A stretch of 46,604 bases of DNA from Kalaharituber pfeilii. Lineage: Eukaryota; Ascomycota; Pezizomycetes; Pezizales; Pezizaceae. The translations under genes were made by a program, and so were the position numbers. The stretch covers positions 1-46,604 of the forward strand of contig WHUZ01000181.1 in assembly GCA_015179045.1 (NCBI GenBank). The letters run 5' to 3'. This document shows, one piece after another, positions 33,330 through 42,423 of this stretch. Below the pieces are notes generated by a model. That model was not told where the DNA came from. It saw only the letters and a program-made list of their open reading frames with translations, and ran no database searches. Within the stretch, counting starts at the first letter, position 1, and every line of letters starts with the position of its first letter.

Positions 33330-34419
33330 TGTCATGCCGCAATAGAAAATAATAGGGATTAGTTCTTAGTAACAACTATGCAGTGATCGACCCGAACCAC
33401 AGAATGCTCTCGAACCGCTGCCATAGCTCTATATCATTCCATATCATTCTACAACATTCTACAAGCACTTGTCATGACGGTATGACATGGTAGTATACGA
33501 GTGTACCCAGAGCAGGGCTAAAATGCAGTGAGCTACGAGGTCATATGACCGGCCCACCCCTGCTATGCCTGAAGACCTGGCGCGAACCGGTACCAAGAGC
33601 CCGTATGCATGGATACTCCTATATATCCTGACCGTACTACTAGGAGTCACCGGTAGTTCTACCTTTTGGTGCAACGGTTTGCAAGACGGTCGGTTGCAAC
33701 CCATAACAGTACTACCGGTAGGGTCGCCAGTTCAAACCTTGTATGTAGCGAATGTGAGATACTGCAGGCAACCTTTGGATTTGGATGGCTTACAACTACA
33801 GGCCAGTCACTGGTTATAAAGTAGTGTGGTGGCACATGAAATTGAAGCCCTAAGGCGGTAACGGGTAGCTGGGGGTTAATATATAGAGAGTCCGGGACGT
33901 ACTCTGCCAAGAGGGGAGTAATGTCATGACGGTATGACATGGCGGTATGCGAGCATACTCAGAGCAGGGCTAAAATGCAGTGAGCTACGAGATTATGTGA
34001 CCGGCCCACCCCTGCTATACCTGAAGACCTGGCGCGAACCGGTACCAAGAGCCCGTATGCATGGATACTCCTATATATCCCGACCGTACTACCAGGAGTT
34101 ACTAGTAGTTCTACCTTTTGGTGTAACGGTTTGCAAGACGGTCGGTTGCAACCCATAACAGTACTCTTCTATATCGTCATGGATGTTTCTATTTCCATCT
34201 GTCTTCTTCTATGTCATCATGTCCTCGTTCATGCAATACTCGTACTTGCTACTTCTATTCACTCTCTCTCATCTATATATACCTCTTCTACCCGCCTGTA
34301 TGTAGTCTCCACTGGTTAACGTATGCTCATTCTCTCTTCTACCTTGTCCCTCTCTGTCTTTGCTGTCTCGTAGCACCCGCGATCGTGCCTTCGCCTACTG
34401 ATCCCAGCTTCGCCTTATA
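33330..34419 (+). repeat. 3' LTR of the plus-strand chromovirus, split by an insertion
   Basis: LTR sequence at 33330-33469 and 34166-34419, interrupted by the TRIM-like element. The purine tract AGAAGAGGGAAGATAC lies just before it. Confidence 0.93.
33470..34160 (+). mobile_element. TRIM-like miniature LTR element
   Basis: 691 bp: a 239-bp direct repeat at 33470-33708, a 213-bp middle, and the same 239-bp repeat at 33922-34160. Each repeat starts TGTCATGACGG and ends CCCATAACA. A purine tract (AAGAGGGGAGTAA) abuts the second repeat. The 5-bp flanks GCACT (33465-33469) and GTACT (34161-34165) differ by one transition. There is no room for gag or pol. This is the architecture of a terminal-repeat retrotransposon in miniature, mobilised in trans. 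I count about 16 differences between the repeats, all transitions. The direction is set by the purine tract. Confidence 0.88.
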
Positions 34420-34424
34420 ATGGT

Positions 34425-34914
34425 AGATGAAATGCAATTAGTTCAGAAAATAAATCTTGCATCATGTAGTATTTTAAAGAATCTGATAGTAGTAAGTGAA
34501 TAGTCATTGGGTATAGTAATCTGACATTCAGCAACACACTTTTCTGCCGAATTCAATGTGCCTATTCCACTCATGCATGTGAAGGTATTTTCGATGTATT
34601 TAGCATGTGCATGCATAAGGAGTAATGCCCTATCCGCCATGTGCATTACTTAAGGGCCACAATGTAATTTCCACCCTAGCTGACAAACTCTGTGCCATTT
34701 CAGTGCATCCAATTCAGTAGTAGTTTTAGTACCCATTCCATGGCCAAATCGGTACTAGGAAATGGTATCATGCCAAGGTGGCACCGGTTTCTAGTGTATA
34801 TAGGCTAGTGGCAAGAGTTGTATATGCGGCCTAACCACTAGTACCCCATTTTGCAATAATGTAGCCTTGCGCCTATAGAAATAGGCACATAAAATATGCC
34901 CTAAGCTGGCAAAT
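34425..34914. other. Right flank of the insertion site and unassigned DNA
   Basis: The first ~110 bp continue the repeat seen at 5960-6090. The rest, including a short piece of 58-bp satellite near 34540-34640, has no gene. Confidence 0.5.
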
Positions 34915-35435
34915 CATAGATACCTAAAATAGGTAATTTTGTGCATGTTAAATACGTCGAAAGCTGGCTCACCACGTATGTGTGGAATAGGCCATTTTGT
35001 ACAAGCTTAATACGTCAGAAAATTGCCTCATTACGTAGCTACTTTACGCATCCTAAATGCATTAAAAATGTCTTGTCGCGTATGTGGAAGATTAGACCAT
35101 TGTGCATCTGGTAAATATGTCACAAATGTCCTCATCGCATACATGGAAATTACACTATTTTGCATATGGTAAATACGTCGAAAATGCCCTCGTCGCGTAT
35201 GTGAAAAACAGACCATTTATGCATGTGAATGCATTAAAAATGTCCTCGTTATGCATATAGATAATAGGTCATTTTTCGTATGATGACTACATCTCCAATG
35301 GAGACCATTATACATATGGTAAACATGTCGCCAATGCTCTTGTCATGCCTATAGAAAATAGACCATTTTACGCCTGTTAAATATATTGCAAATGGGCTTG
35401 TCGTATATATAGAAATTGACTATTTTGTATATGTT
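34915..35435 (+). repeat. 58-bp satellite, diverged array
   Basis: About nine diverged units with AAATACGTCG, GGCTC or CCTCGTCGCGTATGTGG and ATAGACCATTTTG. Same orientation as the array at 28136-28445. Confidence 0.8.
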
Positions 35436-35680
35436 AAAAACAGCTCACTGCACAACTATCGAGTAAGAGCTAGTGCCAGTTTGCCAAGGCCAGGTAAAAT
35501 AGCACTCGCACTAGTCGCTATAGCAGTTAACCATGGCGCAGGTCATTAGCGATATTCAGATTAGAAAAATCTAGCCAGATTTTCTAGATTTCAGAATTTT
35601 ATCAAGTCCAGAAAATCTGGTCATCTCTAAACAAAATATTATCTGGTATTTTCATATTATAAATCAGTTAAACCGGTTTA
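35436..35680. other. Unassigned spacer
   Basis: Nothing recognisable. Confidence 0.4.
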
Positions 35681-36284
35681 CTAGACAGAAAAATAAGTAT
35701 TTAGATAGAGGATAATACATATTATGCGCTATGCAGTATTTGGTGGAAACTAGCATATTTTTGTATGTTTGGCAAGAAAGAATAGGTGTGAAAGTCCAAA
35801 TTCATTATATCAGCTGTCCAAATATTATCACGTCAGCTGTCCAAATACTTTCTTACATAATGAATTTGGACACCCTATCATGAAATATGGATGCTGTCAC
35901 CAGCCAAGCATATAAAAATATGCTAGTTTCTGCCGAATACTGCATAGCATGTGAATATGCATTTATCAGTACTAGACAGAAAAATAAGTATTTAGACAGG
36001 GGACAAATGTACTAGACAGAAAAATAAGTATTTGAACAGGAGATAAATGCATATTTATGCCCCATGCAATATTCCGCAGAAACTAGCATATTTTTCATCT
36101 GGTGATAGCTATAAGACAGTCCAAATTTTATGATAGGGTATCCAACTTCATTATATAAGAAATAATGAATTTGAACTTTTACATTTATTCTTTACTGCCA
36201 AGCATACGAAGATATGCTAGTTTCTGCCAAATACCGCATAGTGTACAATATACATTATCTCCTGTCCAAATACCTATTTTTCGG
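35681..36284 (+). mobile_element. Cluster of three nested or tandem MITE copies
   Basis: CTAGACAGAAAAATAAGTAT, each preceded by TA, starts at 35681, 35972 and 36012. The first copy (35681-35969) has lost its right terminal repeat, the second is only ~38 bp, and the third runs to about 36284 with a worn right end (CCTATTTTTC). It is the same family as 26783-27106. The repeated junction at TA suggests that new copies entered the TA next to earlier copies. Confidence 0.85.
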
Positions 36285-36900
36285 TTATCCTGGTACTGAG
36301 TCATATGTGAAGTGAGTCATTCCTGTCCTAGCTTAGGCTTCGCTTTCTCTCCTCTCATCTCCGTACTCCTTAGAAAACAACACCGCAGCCCCATCACGAT
36401 AGCAGCCACCTCCACCTTCTATTTCGGCGAAACACACCTTACAAACCCACAAACACGCAGCATCTCGCCTTCACAGTATCCCCCTTTCGTAGCAACTGCC
36501 TTCCCCTCCTAGCTCTCAATAGCTCCTCAGGTACGCCATGCAATACCTCACAGTCTCCCTCCTGTAGCAAGAGCATCTCACTCAAAGTTTTTTACAGAAC
36601 TTCTCGTCGTACACTGAATTTATACAGACTGAATTTATGTGTGGTGAGTTCATGCGCCGTAGAAGAACTCATACGCTGCAGAACTCACACTGATTTTATG
36701 CATGCTGAATTCCTAAGGTATACTCATACCTAACCTACCTACTGACCGACTTGCCAGCCTAACACCTTCACATTTTCACTTGCTTGTTGCTTCTTCACTT
36801 CTATTTTCACTTTTTGCTAGACTATTCACCTCCTGTGCGGAGTGCCTGAATTTTTACAAAGTTAGCACCTTAATTATTTGTATGCAACACCTAATAATTT
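36285..36900. other. Possible upstream region of the oxygenase pseudogene
   Basis: Less AT-rich than its surroundings. Holds a 66-codon open frame (36312-36512) without a known motif. The bases CCTAATAATTTTGGTGGAAG near 36890-36909 could be a branch site and 3' splice acceptor for the downstream exon, but this is weak. Confidence 0.3.
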
Positions 36901-37240
36901 TGGTGGAAGATATCGGACGCAGAAGGAGAAAGGAGATTTGAGAGAGTTCGAGAGGTGAATGCTGAGGTGGAGGCAATAATGCCTATTAGGAAGCTCGGGG
37001 AGTATGCTGAAGTCTTCCATAGGCGTATCCGGAGCTTGGTGAATTCGTTTAAGAAGCTTCCAATTATTTCAACTACTGTTTCCATTCAAGCCTTAATGGC
37101 TGCTCAAAACAAAAAAATTAAGCGCTCTGATGTAGAGCACAATCAACTTTTTGAACAGGCCACGTTAACAGAAGTGAGTGGAAGCTGGATGTCTTTGGAA
37201 GGTAGTGAATTACTGGTTTTTTTAGAAGGGGGGATTAAAT

Positions 37241-38153
37241 GTAAGTATGCATTTTTTTTGGGGGGGGGTTATATAACAGGCTATGACCCTATGGCAAAAA
37301 TCTATATACCTGATCCGGCTGCCCTCTATGTCCTCCTGCTTTCACTCTGGTTACCCGCTGGCTGCCCTCCACGTCCTCCTGCTTTTATCCCTATTACCCG
37401 CCGGTTATCTGCCGGTTACACGTCCTCCTGCTTTCACCCTAGTTACCCGCCAGTTACTTGCCGGCTGCCCTCCACTCCTCTACTTTCACTCCGGTTACTC
37501 GCCGGCTGCCCTCCACGTCCTCCTGCTTTCACCCCGGTTACCCTCCTGCTACCTCCACGTCCTCTTGCTCTCACTCCGGTTGCCCTCCGGCTACCCCCAC
37601 GTCCTCCTACTTCATCTCGGTTACCCTCCGGCTACCCTCCACGTCCTCTACTTTCACTCCGGTTACCTCCGGCTACCCTCCACGTCCTCCTACTTTCACT
37701 CCGGCTACCCTCCGCGTCCTCCTACGTTCACTCCGGTTGCCTCCGGCTACCCTCCGCGTCCTCCTACTTTCACTCCGGTTGCCCTCCGGCTACCCTCCGC
37801 GTCCTCCTACTTTCACTCCGGTTACCCTCCGCTGCCCTCCACGTCCTCCTACTTTCACCCCGGTTACCCTCCGGCTACCCTCCACGTCCTCCTACTTTCA
37901 CTCCGGTTACCCTCCGCTACCCTCCGCGTCCTCCTACTTTCACTCCGGTTGCCCTCCGGCTACCCTCCACGTCCTCTTACTTTCACTCTGGTTACCCTCC
38001 GGTTACCCTCCACGTCCTCTTACTCCCCGGAGGGTAGCCGGCTTCCTCCGGTCACCCTCTACGTCCTCCTACTCCACTCCTCGTTTTATTTTATTTGCTG
38101 TTGCGTATATATACTAACTTAAAAAATATAGTATCCCATTGGAAAATCGGCAG
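37241..38153 (+). other. Putative intron containing a minisatellite
   Basis: Donor GTAAGTATG at 37241; branch-site candidate TACTAAC at about 38112-38118; acceptor CAG at 38151-38153. Joining AAA T|GT ATT CAA ATG keeps the frame from the upstream exon into the downstream coding part. The closer acceptor ATAG at 38131 would not keep it. A competing 39-bp intron (37241-37279, acceptor AACAG) would instead place the minisatellite in the coding region. Confidence 0.5.
37310..38075. repeat. ~45-bp C-rich minisatellite
   Basis: About 17 units, roughly 40-50 bp, built on CGGTTACCCTCCGGCTACCC, TCCACGTCCTCCTAC and TTTCACTC. All three plus-strand frames are open for long distances, which reflects composition. 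Strong C/T strand asymmetry: almost no A/G-rich tract on this strand. Confidence 0.9.
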
Positions 38154-38348
38154 GTATTCAAATGCAAAAAGATACTGTTACAGCCATTGATTCCTTAGAA
38201 GAGGAATATTCACCACCTCCTCCAGGGAAAGAGGATTGCCGTTACTCTAAAGTGGCTTTACTTTGTCAAAGACACTCTACTTTTGGAGTATATCACTTGG
38301 CATATTGGATGCAGAAAGGACATACTTTTACTCCACCTACTTTATCTA

Positions 38349-38372
38349 TTTTTTTTTTTTTTTTTATCATTA
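38349..38372 (-). mobile_element. 24-bp retroposed 3'-tail insertion in the oxygenase gene
   Basis: Seventeen T followed by ATCATTA, flanked by the perfect 14-bp duplication ACCTACTTTATCTA (38335-38348, 38373-38386). On the minus strand it reads TAATGAT plus poly-A, like the 3' end of the half-LINE at 39543-39893. The frame is continuous across the site without the insertion. Confidence 0.8.
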
Positions 38373-38859
38373 ACCTACTTTATCTAGGCATATTGGATCT
38401 GCCGGCTACAAGCAGCGGGCTGTAGGTGCTTTCTTTAATAATATTTCTCAATTCATTCAAGTTATTGGAAGGCTTTTTTTAGTTATTGATCCTGATTGTT
38501 ATTTACGTTATTGGAGGCTTTTTCAGGAAGATTGTTTTAATAATGTACCATGTTCTTTGCTGAACACTTCTCGTCTTGCCTGTTTTTATGGACTTGCTTT
38601 ATTGCGGAATACTCAAGTTGAAGCTCACAAAAACTATAATGATACTCCTGATGGTTGGGTGGCTATGTGTTGTTGGGGAAACTTTCCTGGGGAGAGTTAG
38701 TTTTACCTGATTTAGGGATGAAGTTAAAGTTTCAGCAAGGGGATGTTATTTTTTTTCGTTCTCGTTTACTGGAGCATTTTGTTGCGGACTTTGATGGTGC
38801 TCGTTCCAGTATTGTTTTTTTTTTCACATGAGAAGATTTTAAATAAAACTTGGCTTTGA

Positions 38860-39287
38860 ACTCGATTAATCTTTGTCCAGCATCTCCCTGAGATGGACTG
38901 TAATGCCCCGGTTCCATATGACTAAACTCTAGTAGAACCGGAGCAATCTGTTTTGATTTTTTGTGATTTTTTTTGTTGCTCAATGTATTAACTGTAGAAC
39001 ATTTATGTCACGCGCGGCGGCGGGTGGCGGCGGGTGCTGCCTGTCACCGATCACGATCAGTTACCCTGAACCATTTTAAGGTCCACCGGGTTCAAGGAAT
39101 CTCATTACTTGCCCACTAGCACAGTTTTGGATAATGACAAGTATACTTTTGGATAAGCAGCGCTTAAGGGTTATGATTACACTGTTTGGATAACAATAAT
39201 TGTACTGAAGGCACGGCACTTAAGGAATTACGCTTTTTGGATAACATCGATCATGCTGAAGACACGGAGCTTAAGGCTTCAAATACG
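38860..39287. repeat. ~50-bp degenerate repeat
   Basis: Between about 39120 and 39287, units starting TTTGGATAAC and containing GCACGGCACTTAAGG recur about three times. The part 38860-39120, including a GGCGGCGGGT-rich tract near 39015, has no recognisable gene. Confidence 0.6.
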
Positions 39288-39542
39288 TACCGAAATGGCT
39301 ACCGAAATGCATGCTGAAAAGGCTGCTAAAATGGCGGCCGAAATGGCTACCGAAATGAATGCTGCAAGGCTGCTGAAATGGCAGCCGAAATGGCAGCCAA
39401 AACGGCTACTGAAATGAATTCTGAAAAGGCTGCTGCAATGGCAGCCGAAATGGCTACTGAAATGTGTGCTGAAATGGCTGCCAAAATGGCTATCGAAATG
39501 CATTCTGAAATGGCTGCTAAAATGGCTTCCGAAATGGCTACT
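39288..39542. repeat. 15-bp repeat array (GAAATGGCTRCC)
   Basis: Degenerate array of GCCGAAATGGCTACC units. In the plus frame it reads as Ala-Glu-Met-Ala repeats. The same array type is found at 40975-41196 and 41948-42010. It is the target of the half-LINE insertion on its right. Confidence 0.8.
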
Positions 39543-39893
39543 ACTTTAGGCAAGATCCGAGGGGTCAGATGGTTACGAAAAAAGGCAATATTGAAAGAAG
39601 AAGGAAAAAAGACGAGCTCCGTCGTAGCCTACCTGGAGACAGAGACGAAAGCAGACAAGGTGAAACTCGGAGGACGGTGGCTGAGGACGAGCGTGTACGA
39701 GCCGGACAGAGGAAGGAAGTAGACAGGCTCGGTACACGAGGACTTCACACGAGGACCTCTCTCCCGCATCATGTATGGACTCCGCGGGTAACATATGTAG
39801 TCAGAAGACATTTTTATTTAAGTTTCTTAATATAGAAAACCTCGCCGTAGCCCGTAGGCGGCATGCGAGTAATGAAATAAAAAAAAAAAAAAA
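39543..39893 (+). mobile_element. 5'-truncated ORF1-only LINE derivative
   Basis: 351 bp ending in about 15 A. Flanked by GAAATGGCTACT (39531-39542) and GAAATGGCTGCT (39894-39905), a 12-bp duplication with one mismatch. It encodes the last ~60 residues of an ORF1 (TLGKIRGVRW ... VYEPDRGRK), stops at about 39722, then has a ~150-bp 3' region with CATGTATGGACTCC, CTCGCCGTAGCCC and GGCGGCATGCGAGTAATGA. The order and junction match the full-length copy at 42272-43576. The reading frame is fused upstream with the 15-bp repeat array by chance. Confidence 0.85.
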
Positions 39894-39905
39894 GAAATGG
39901 CTGCT

Positions 39906-40120
39906 GGAATGGCTAGGGCCTGTCAAATTCAGCTTATTCCACTTCATCTTGTACCATCGGGTCACACCAACTATACATATCAAATGTATGCTGCCATTGC
40001 ACTGCGAAGCTGCGCTGCCATTGGGCTTCAAAAGTGCGGTGCCATTGTGCTTCCAAAGTGCGGTGCCATTGTGCTTCCAAAGTGCGGTGCCATTGTGCTG
40101 TGAAAGTGCGTTGCCATTGC
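39906..40120. repeat. 24-bp tandem repeat and flank
   Basis: From about 40010 to 40118, four units of AAGTGCGGTGCCATTGTGCT plus TCCA. Related, diverged copies lie at 42020-42190 and in reverse near 6215-6275. Confidence 0.8.
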
Positions 40121-40129
40121 GTCTCATCA

Positions 40130-40174
40130 TGCCAAGAAACCATGGAGCGGCTGTAGCTCCATGGTTTCTTGGCA
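40130..40174. repeat. Perfect 19-bp hairpin
   Basis: TGCCAAGAAACCATGGAGC (40130-40148) and its reverse complement (40156-40174) surround a 7-base loop. A third, partial copy of the arm follows at about 40187-40202. A mutated version is at 6175-6216. It always sits beside the 24-bp repeat, so the two form one unit. Confidence 0.85.
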
Positions 40175-40204
40175 CAGGTGCTATCCATGGTTTCTTGGCA
40201 TAGG

Positions 40205-40470
40205 TGCTATACATTTCATGATGTTGAAAGAGACTCGCCATACCTGTGATATTGACCACATTCTGCCATTCTCGTGTCATCGATTGGGCCCTATGGTACG
40301 TGTCAGATAATTTCGCAAATGAAAGGGACCCGCCATACATATGAAATTGCACTCATCATGCCACTCTCGTGCCATCCAACGGGCCCTACTGTACGTGTCA
40401 GATTCAGCTCACGTTCACACATCTCACGATGTTGAAAGGGACCCGTCATATATATGAAATGCACACATTG
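40205..40470 (-). repeat. ~112-bp family, reverse orientation
   Basis: GAAAGGGACCCGCCATAC and GGGCCCTACTGTACGTGTCA motifs recur at about 110-bp spacing, the reverse complement of the 400-1300 family. Confidence 0.75.
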
Positions 40471-40510
40471 TCCTTACGGCCGCCACACACCAAGCCACGA
40501 CCGCCGGCAA

Positions 40511-40550
40511 TTTTTTTTTTCTTTTTATATCATTACTCGCATGCCGCCCT
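40511..40550 (-). mobile_element. 40-bp retroposed 3' tail of the half-LINE
   Basis: Poly-T with one C, then ATATCATTACTCGCATGCCG and CCCT, the reverse complement of the half-LINE end. Flanked by GACCGCCGGCAA (40499-40510) and GACCACTGGCAA (40551-40562), a 12-bp duplication with two transitions. Confidence 0.8.
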
Positions 40551-40604
40551 GACCACTGGCAAGCTGATAGAACCGGCTAGCTATAGGTAGCTAGCAAGCT
40601 GCCA

Positions 40605-40700
40605 GTATAGCCCGCCTGCCACTATAGCCCTCCTGCCAGTATAGCCTGCCTACCAGTATGGCCCACCCGCCATTATAGGCCTCCTGCTAGGACCCATATG
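40605..40700. repeat. ~20-bp tandem repeat
   Basis: About five units of CTGCCAGTATAGCCCGC. The stretch from 40700 to 40970 has no recognisable feature. Confidence 0.75.
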
Positions 40701-40974
40701 GTTCATATGTTCTTGTTATTCTTGTCAATCCCTAGATCTAATTCAGTACTTGGTCTTCTCTGCCTTTTCAGCATAGTCTGGCATCGCCGCTGAACTGGAA
40801 CCACTGAACTACTACCGGCAAGCTTCTCCTGTCAAGGCTCTGCCGTTCAGCGCTTGAGAAGCTACTGTTACCCTGAACCGGTCGTATCCGTTAGCAGCAC
40901 CAGCTCGCCGCCGCGTGACAATTGGAGCTCAGCTTGTGCCCTTGCGTCGGCACAGCCATGTGTATCTAAAGGTG

Positions 40975-41196
40975 AAATGGCTGGTGAGTTGGCAGCCGAA
41001 ATAGCACCCGAAATGCATGCTGAAAAGGCTGCTGAAATGGCTACCGAAATGGCTACCGAAATGCGTACTGCAACCGCTGCCGAAATGGCTGCTGAAATGG
41101 CCGCTGAACTGGCAGCCGAAATGACTACCGAAATGCGTGCTGAAAAGGCTGCTGAAAAGGCTGCCCAAACGGCTACCGGAATGGCTACCGAGATGG
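40975..41196. repeat. 15-bp repeat array, split by a solo LTR
   Basis: GCCGAAATGGCTACC-type units, continuing at 41948-42010 beyond the solo LTR. One plus frame is open (Ala-Glu-Met-Ala-Thr) but is probably not a gene. Confidence 0.8.
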
Positions 41197-41947
41197 TGTA
41201 ATAAACTGGTCTGGGTGGGGTCGGCGGGTCGGGATTTCGGGGTCTCAGGGGGTCAGCGGGTACCGGAACCGGGTACGGGGCGGGCGGCAGACGATTTCAC
41301 AGCAGAGGCAGAGGCAGAGGCAGAGGCAGAGGCGGTCGGAGCTATGTGATGCCGAGAGGTAGATGTATTGAAAAGCTAAATACACACCTTGGGTAGAATA
41401 CAAGTTGGTGCGTGGAGAAGCAAGAGGGAGGAGGGCGGAGGGCCTCTTTTATAGAAAGCCCTCGGTGGCAAATCCAAGCAAACAAACAAACGAACAAACA
41501 AACAAACGAAGTACATGGAAAACCAAGGAGACGACTGGAAGTACATGGAAGGCCAAGGAAATGACTGGAAGCGGGTAGAAGCATCAGGAATATCCGGGAA
41601 TGAGCTCAGTGATACCTGTTGCTGGTGGATTCCGAGGTCTTCCAGCAGGTTCTAAGGCTTTGCGGCAGGTTCGACGTCTTTTCGGCAGGTTCTGGGGATC
41701 CGAGTTCTTCTACCAGATTCTGGCACGTTCTTCCGGTTCGGGTTTGTAAGCGATGACTAGAATGCTGGCGGCCATGTTGCTGAAGTGAGCTCACAGGTGT
41801 AGGGACATATATGGGAATGCTAGAAGGAGTATACCGAGTTACGAGGGGGTCAGAGTCAGCTGCACGTGTGCAAATACTGGCATATAGTATGTTGATTGCC
41901 AGTATAGGACCGGAGCTGGAGGGTTTTGGGCGAGGGGTCCGATTACA
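41197..41947 (-). mobile_element. Solo LTR 1
   Basis: 751 bp from TGTAATAAAC to GATTACA, flanked by the perfect duplication GATGG (41192-41196, 41948-41952) inside the 15-bp array. It resembles, in the same orientation, the LTRs of the minus-strand chromovirus (18809-25102) and, inverted, the solo LTR at 45461-46247. It contains AAACAAACAAACG simple repeat and a GGCAGAGGCAGA tract. A solo LTR arises when the two LTRs of one element recombine. Confidence 0.9.
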
Positions 41948-42010
41948 GATGGCTAGTGAAATGGCTGGTAAAGTAGCTACCGAAATGGCTACTGGAATGG
42001 TGGAAGGCCT

Positions 42011-42260
42011 GACCCAACAGCACGAGATGAATATATGCTGCTATTGCACTCCGAAGATGCGCTACCATTGCGCTGCTCAAGTACGGTGCCATTGCACTGC
42101 TGCCATTGTGCTGCTGCAAAGGTGCACTGCGAATGTATGCTGCTATTGCACTCCGAAGATGCACTGCCATTGCACTGGGAAGATTTACAGCCATTGCGTG
42201 TTACGGGCGTGAGGGGCTAGGCTCCGGTAGGCGTGGGAAGGTTCTGGATGTTACGGCTAC
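42011..42260. repeat. Diverged 24-bp repeats
   Basis: Units related to TGCTATTGCACTCCGAAGATGC fill about 42020-42190. No gene is supported. Confidence 0.65.
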
Positions 42261-42423
42261 GGAGGAGTGTTTTTTTTTTTTTTTTATATCAGTACTCGCA
42301 TGCCGCCCAATGGGCTATGGCGAGGTGTTAATTAAAGAAAGAAAAAAGCGCAACAGTAACTAACTACATGTGGTTCCCGCGATACTCGTACATGGTGCAG
42401 GTAGGGTATGAAATCAATACAGC

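Larger units (their letters stand above)
28690..34419 (+). mobile_element. Complete Ty3/Gypsy chromovirus, plus strand
   Basis: Full-length element with LTRs starting TGTCATGCCGC at 28690 and 33330 and ending TTACA or TTATA at 29085 and 34419. It is flanked by the perfect target duplication ATGGT at 28685-28689 and 34420-34424. Its 3' LTR is split by a 691-bp TRIM-like element at 33470-34160. The flanks join into a sequence like 5880-6100, which serves as a paralogous empty site. Gag is mostly deleted. Pol is nearly full length but contains stops that look like TGG-to-TAG or CGA-to-TGA changes. Confidence 0.95.
36901..38859 (+). pseudogene. Broken 2OG/Fe(II) oxygenase gene, TET/JBP-like
   Basis: Exon-like frame 36901-37240 (IMPIRKLGEYAEVFHRRIR onward), a putative intron 37241-38153, then coding sequence to the stop at 38857-38859. 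The end carries the oxygenase core at about 38620-38850: AHKNYNDTPDGWVAMCC, then ELVLPDLG, GDVIFFRSRLLEHF and GARSSIVFF. The second iron-ligand His (LEHF) and the 2OG-binding Arg (GAR) are present. The first ligand motif, usually H-x-D, reads HKN, so the Asp is lost by what would be a G-to-A change. TET/JBP enzymes oxidise 5-methylpyrimidines in DNA. Damage: a 24-bp insertion with target duplication at 38349-38372, a one-base deletion near 38690 (PGG to PGE shift) and one extra T in the run at 38815-38824. Family assignment rests on motif order only; another 2OG oxygenase group is possible. Confidence 0.65.

Noticed and set aside
33565..33819. Open frames within the TRIM as genes
   Set aside because: They span LTR and internal sequence, are short, and are not kept in the second LTR copy.
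36955..38037. 360-codon open frame running through the C-rich minisatellite
   Set aside because: All three plus frames are open through the array, and the downstream oxygenase frame is reached better by splicing it out.
39378..39722. Fusion protein of Ala-Glu-Met-Ala repeats with a LINE ORF1 end
   Set aside because: The junction coincides with a target-duplicated insertion at 39543, so the shared frame is accidental.
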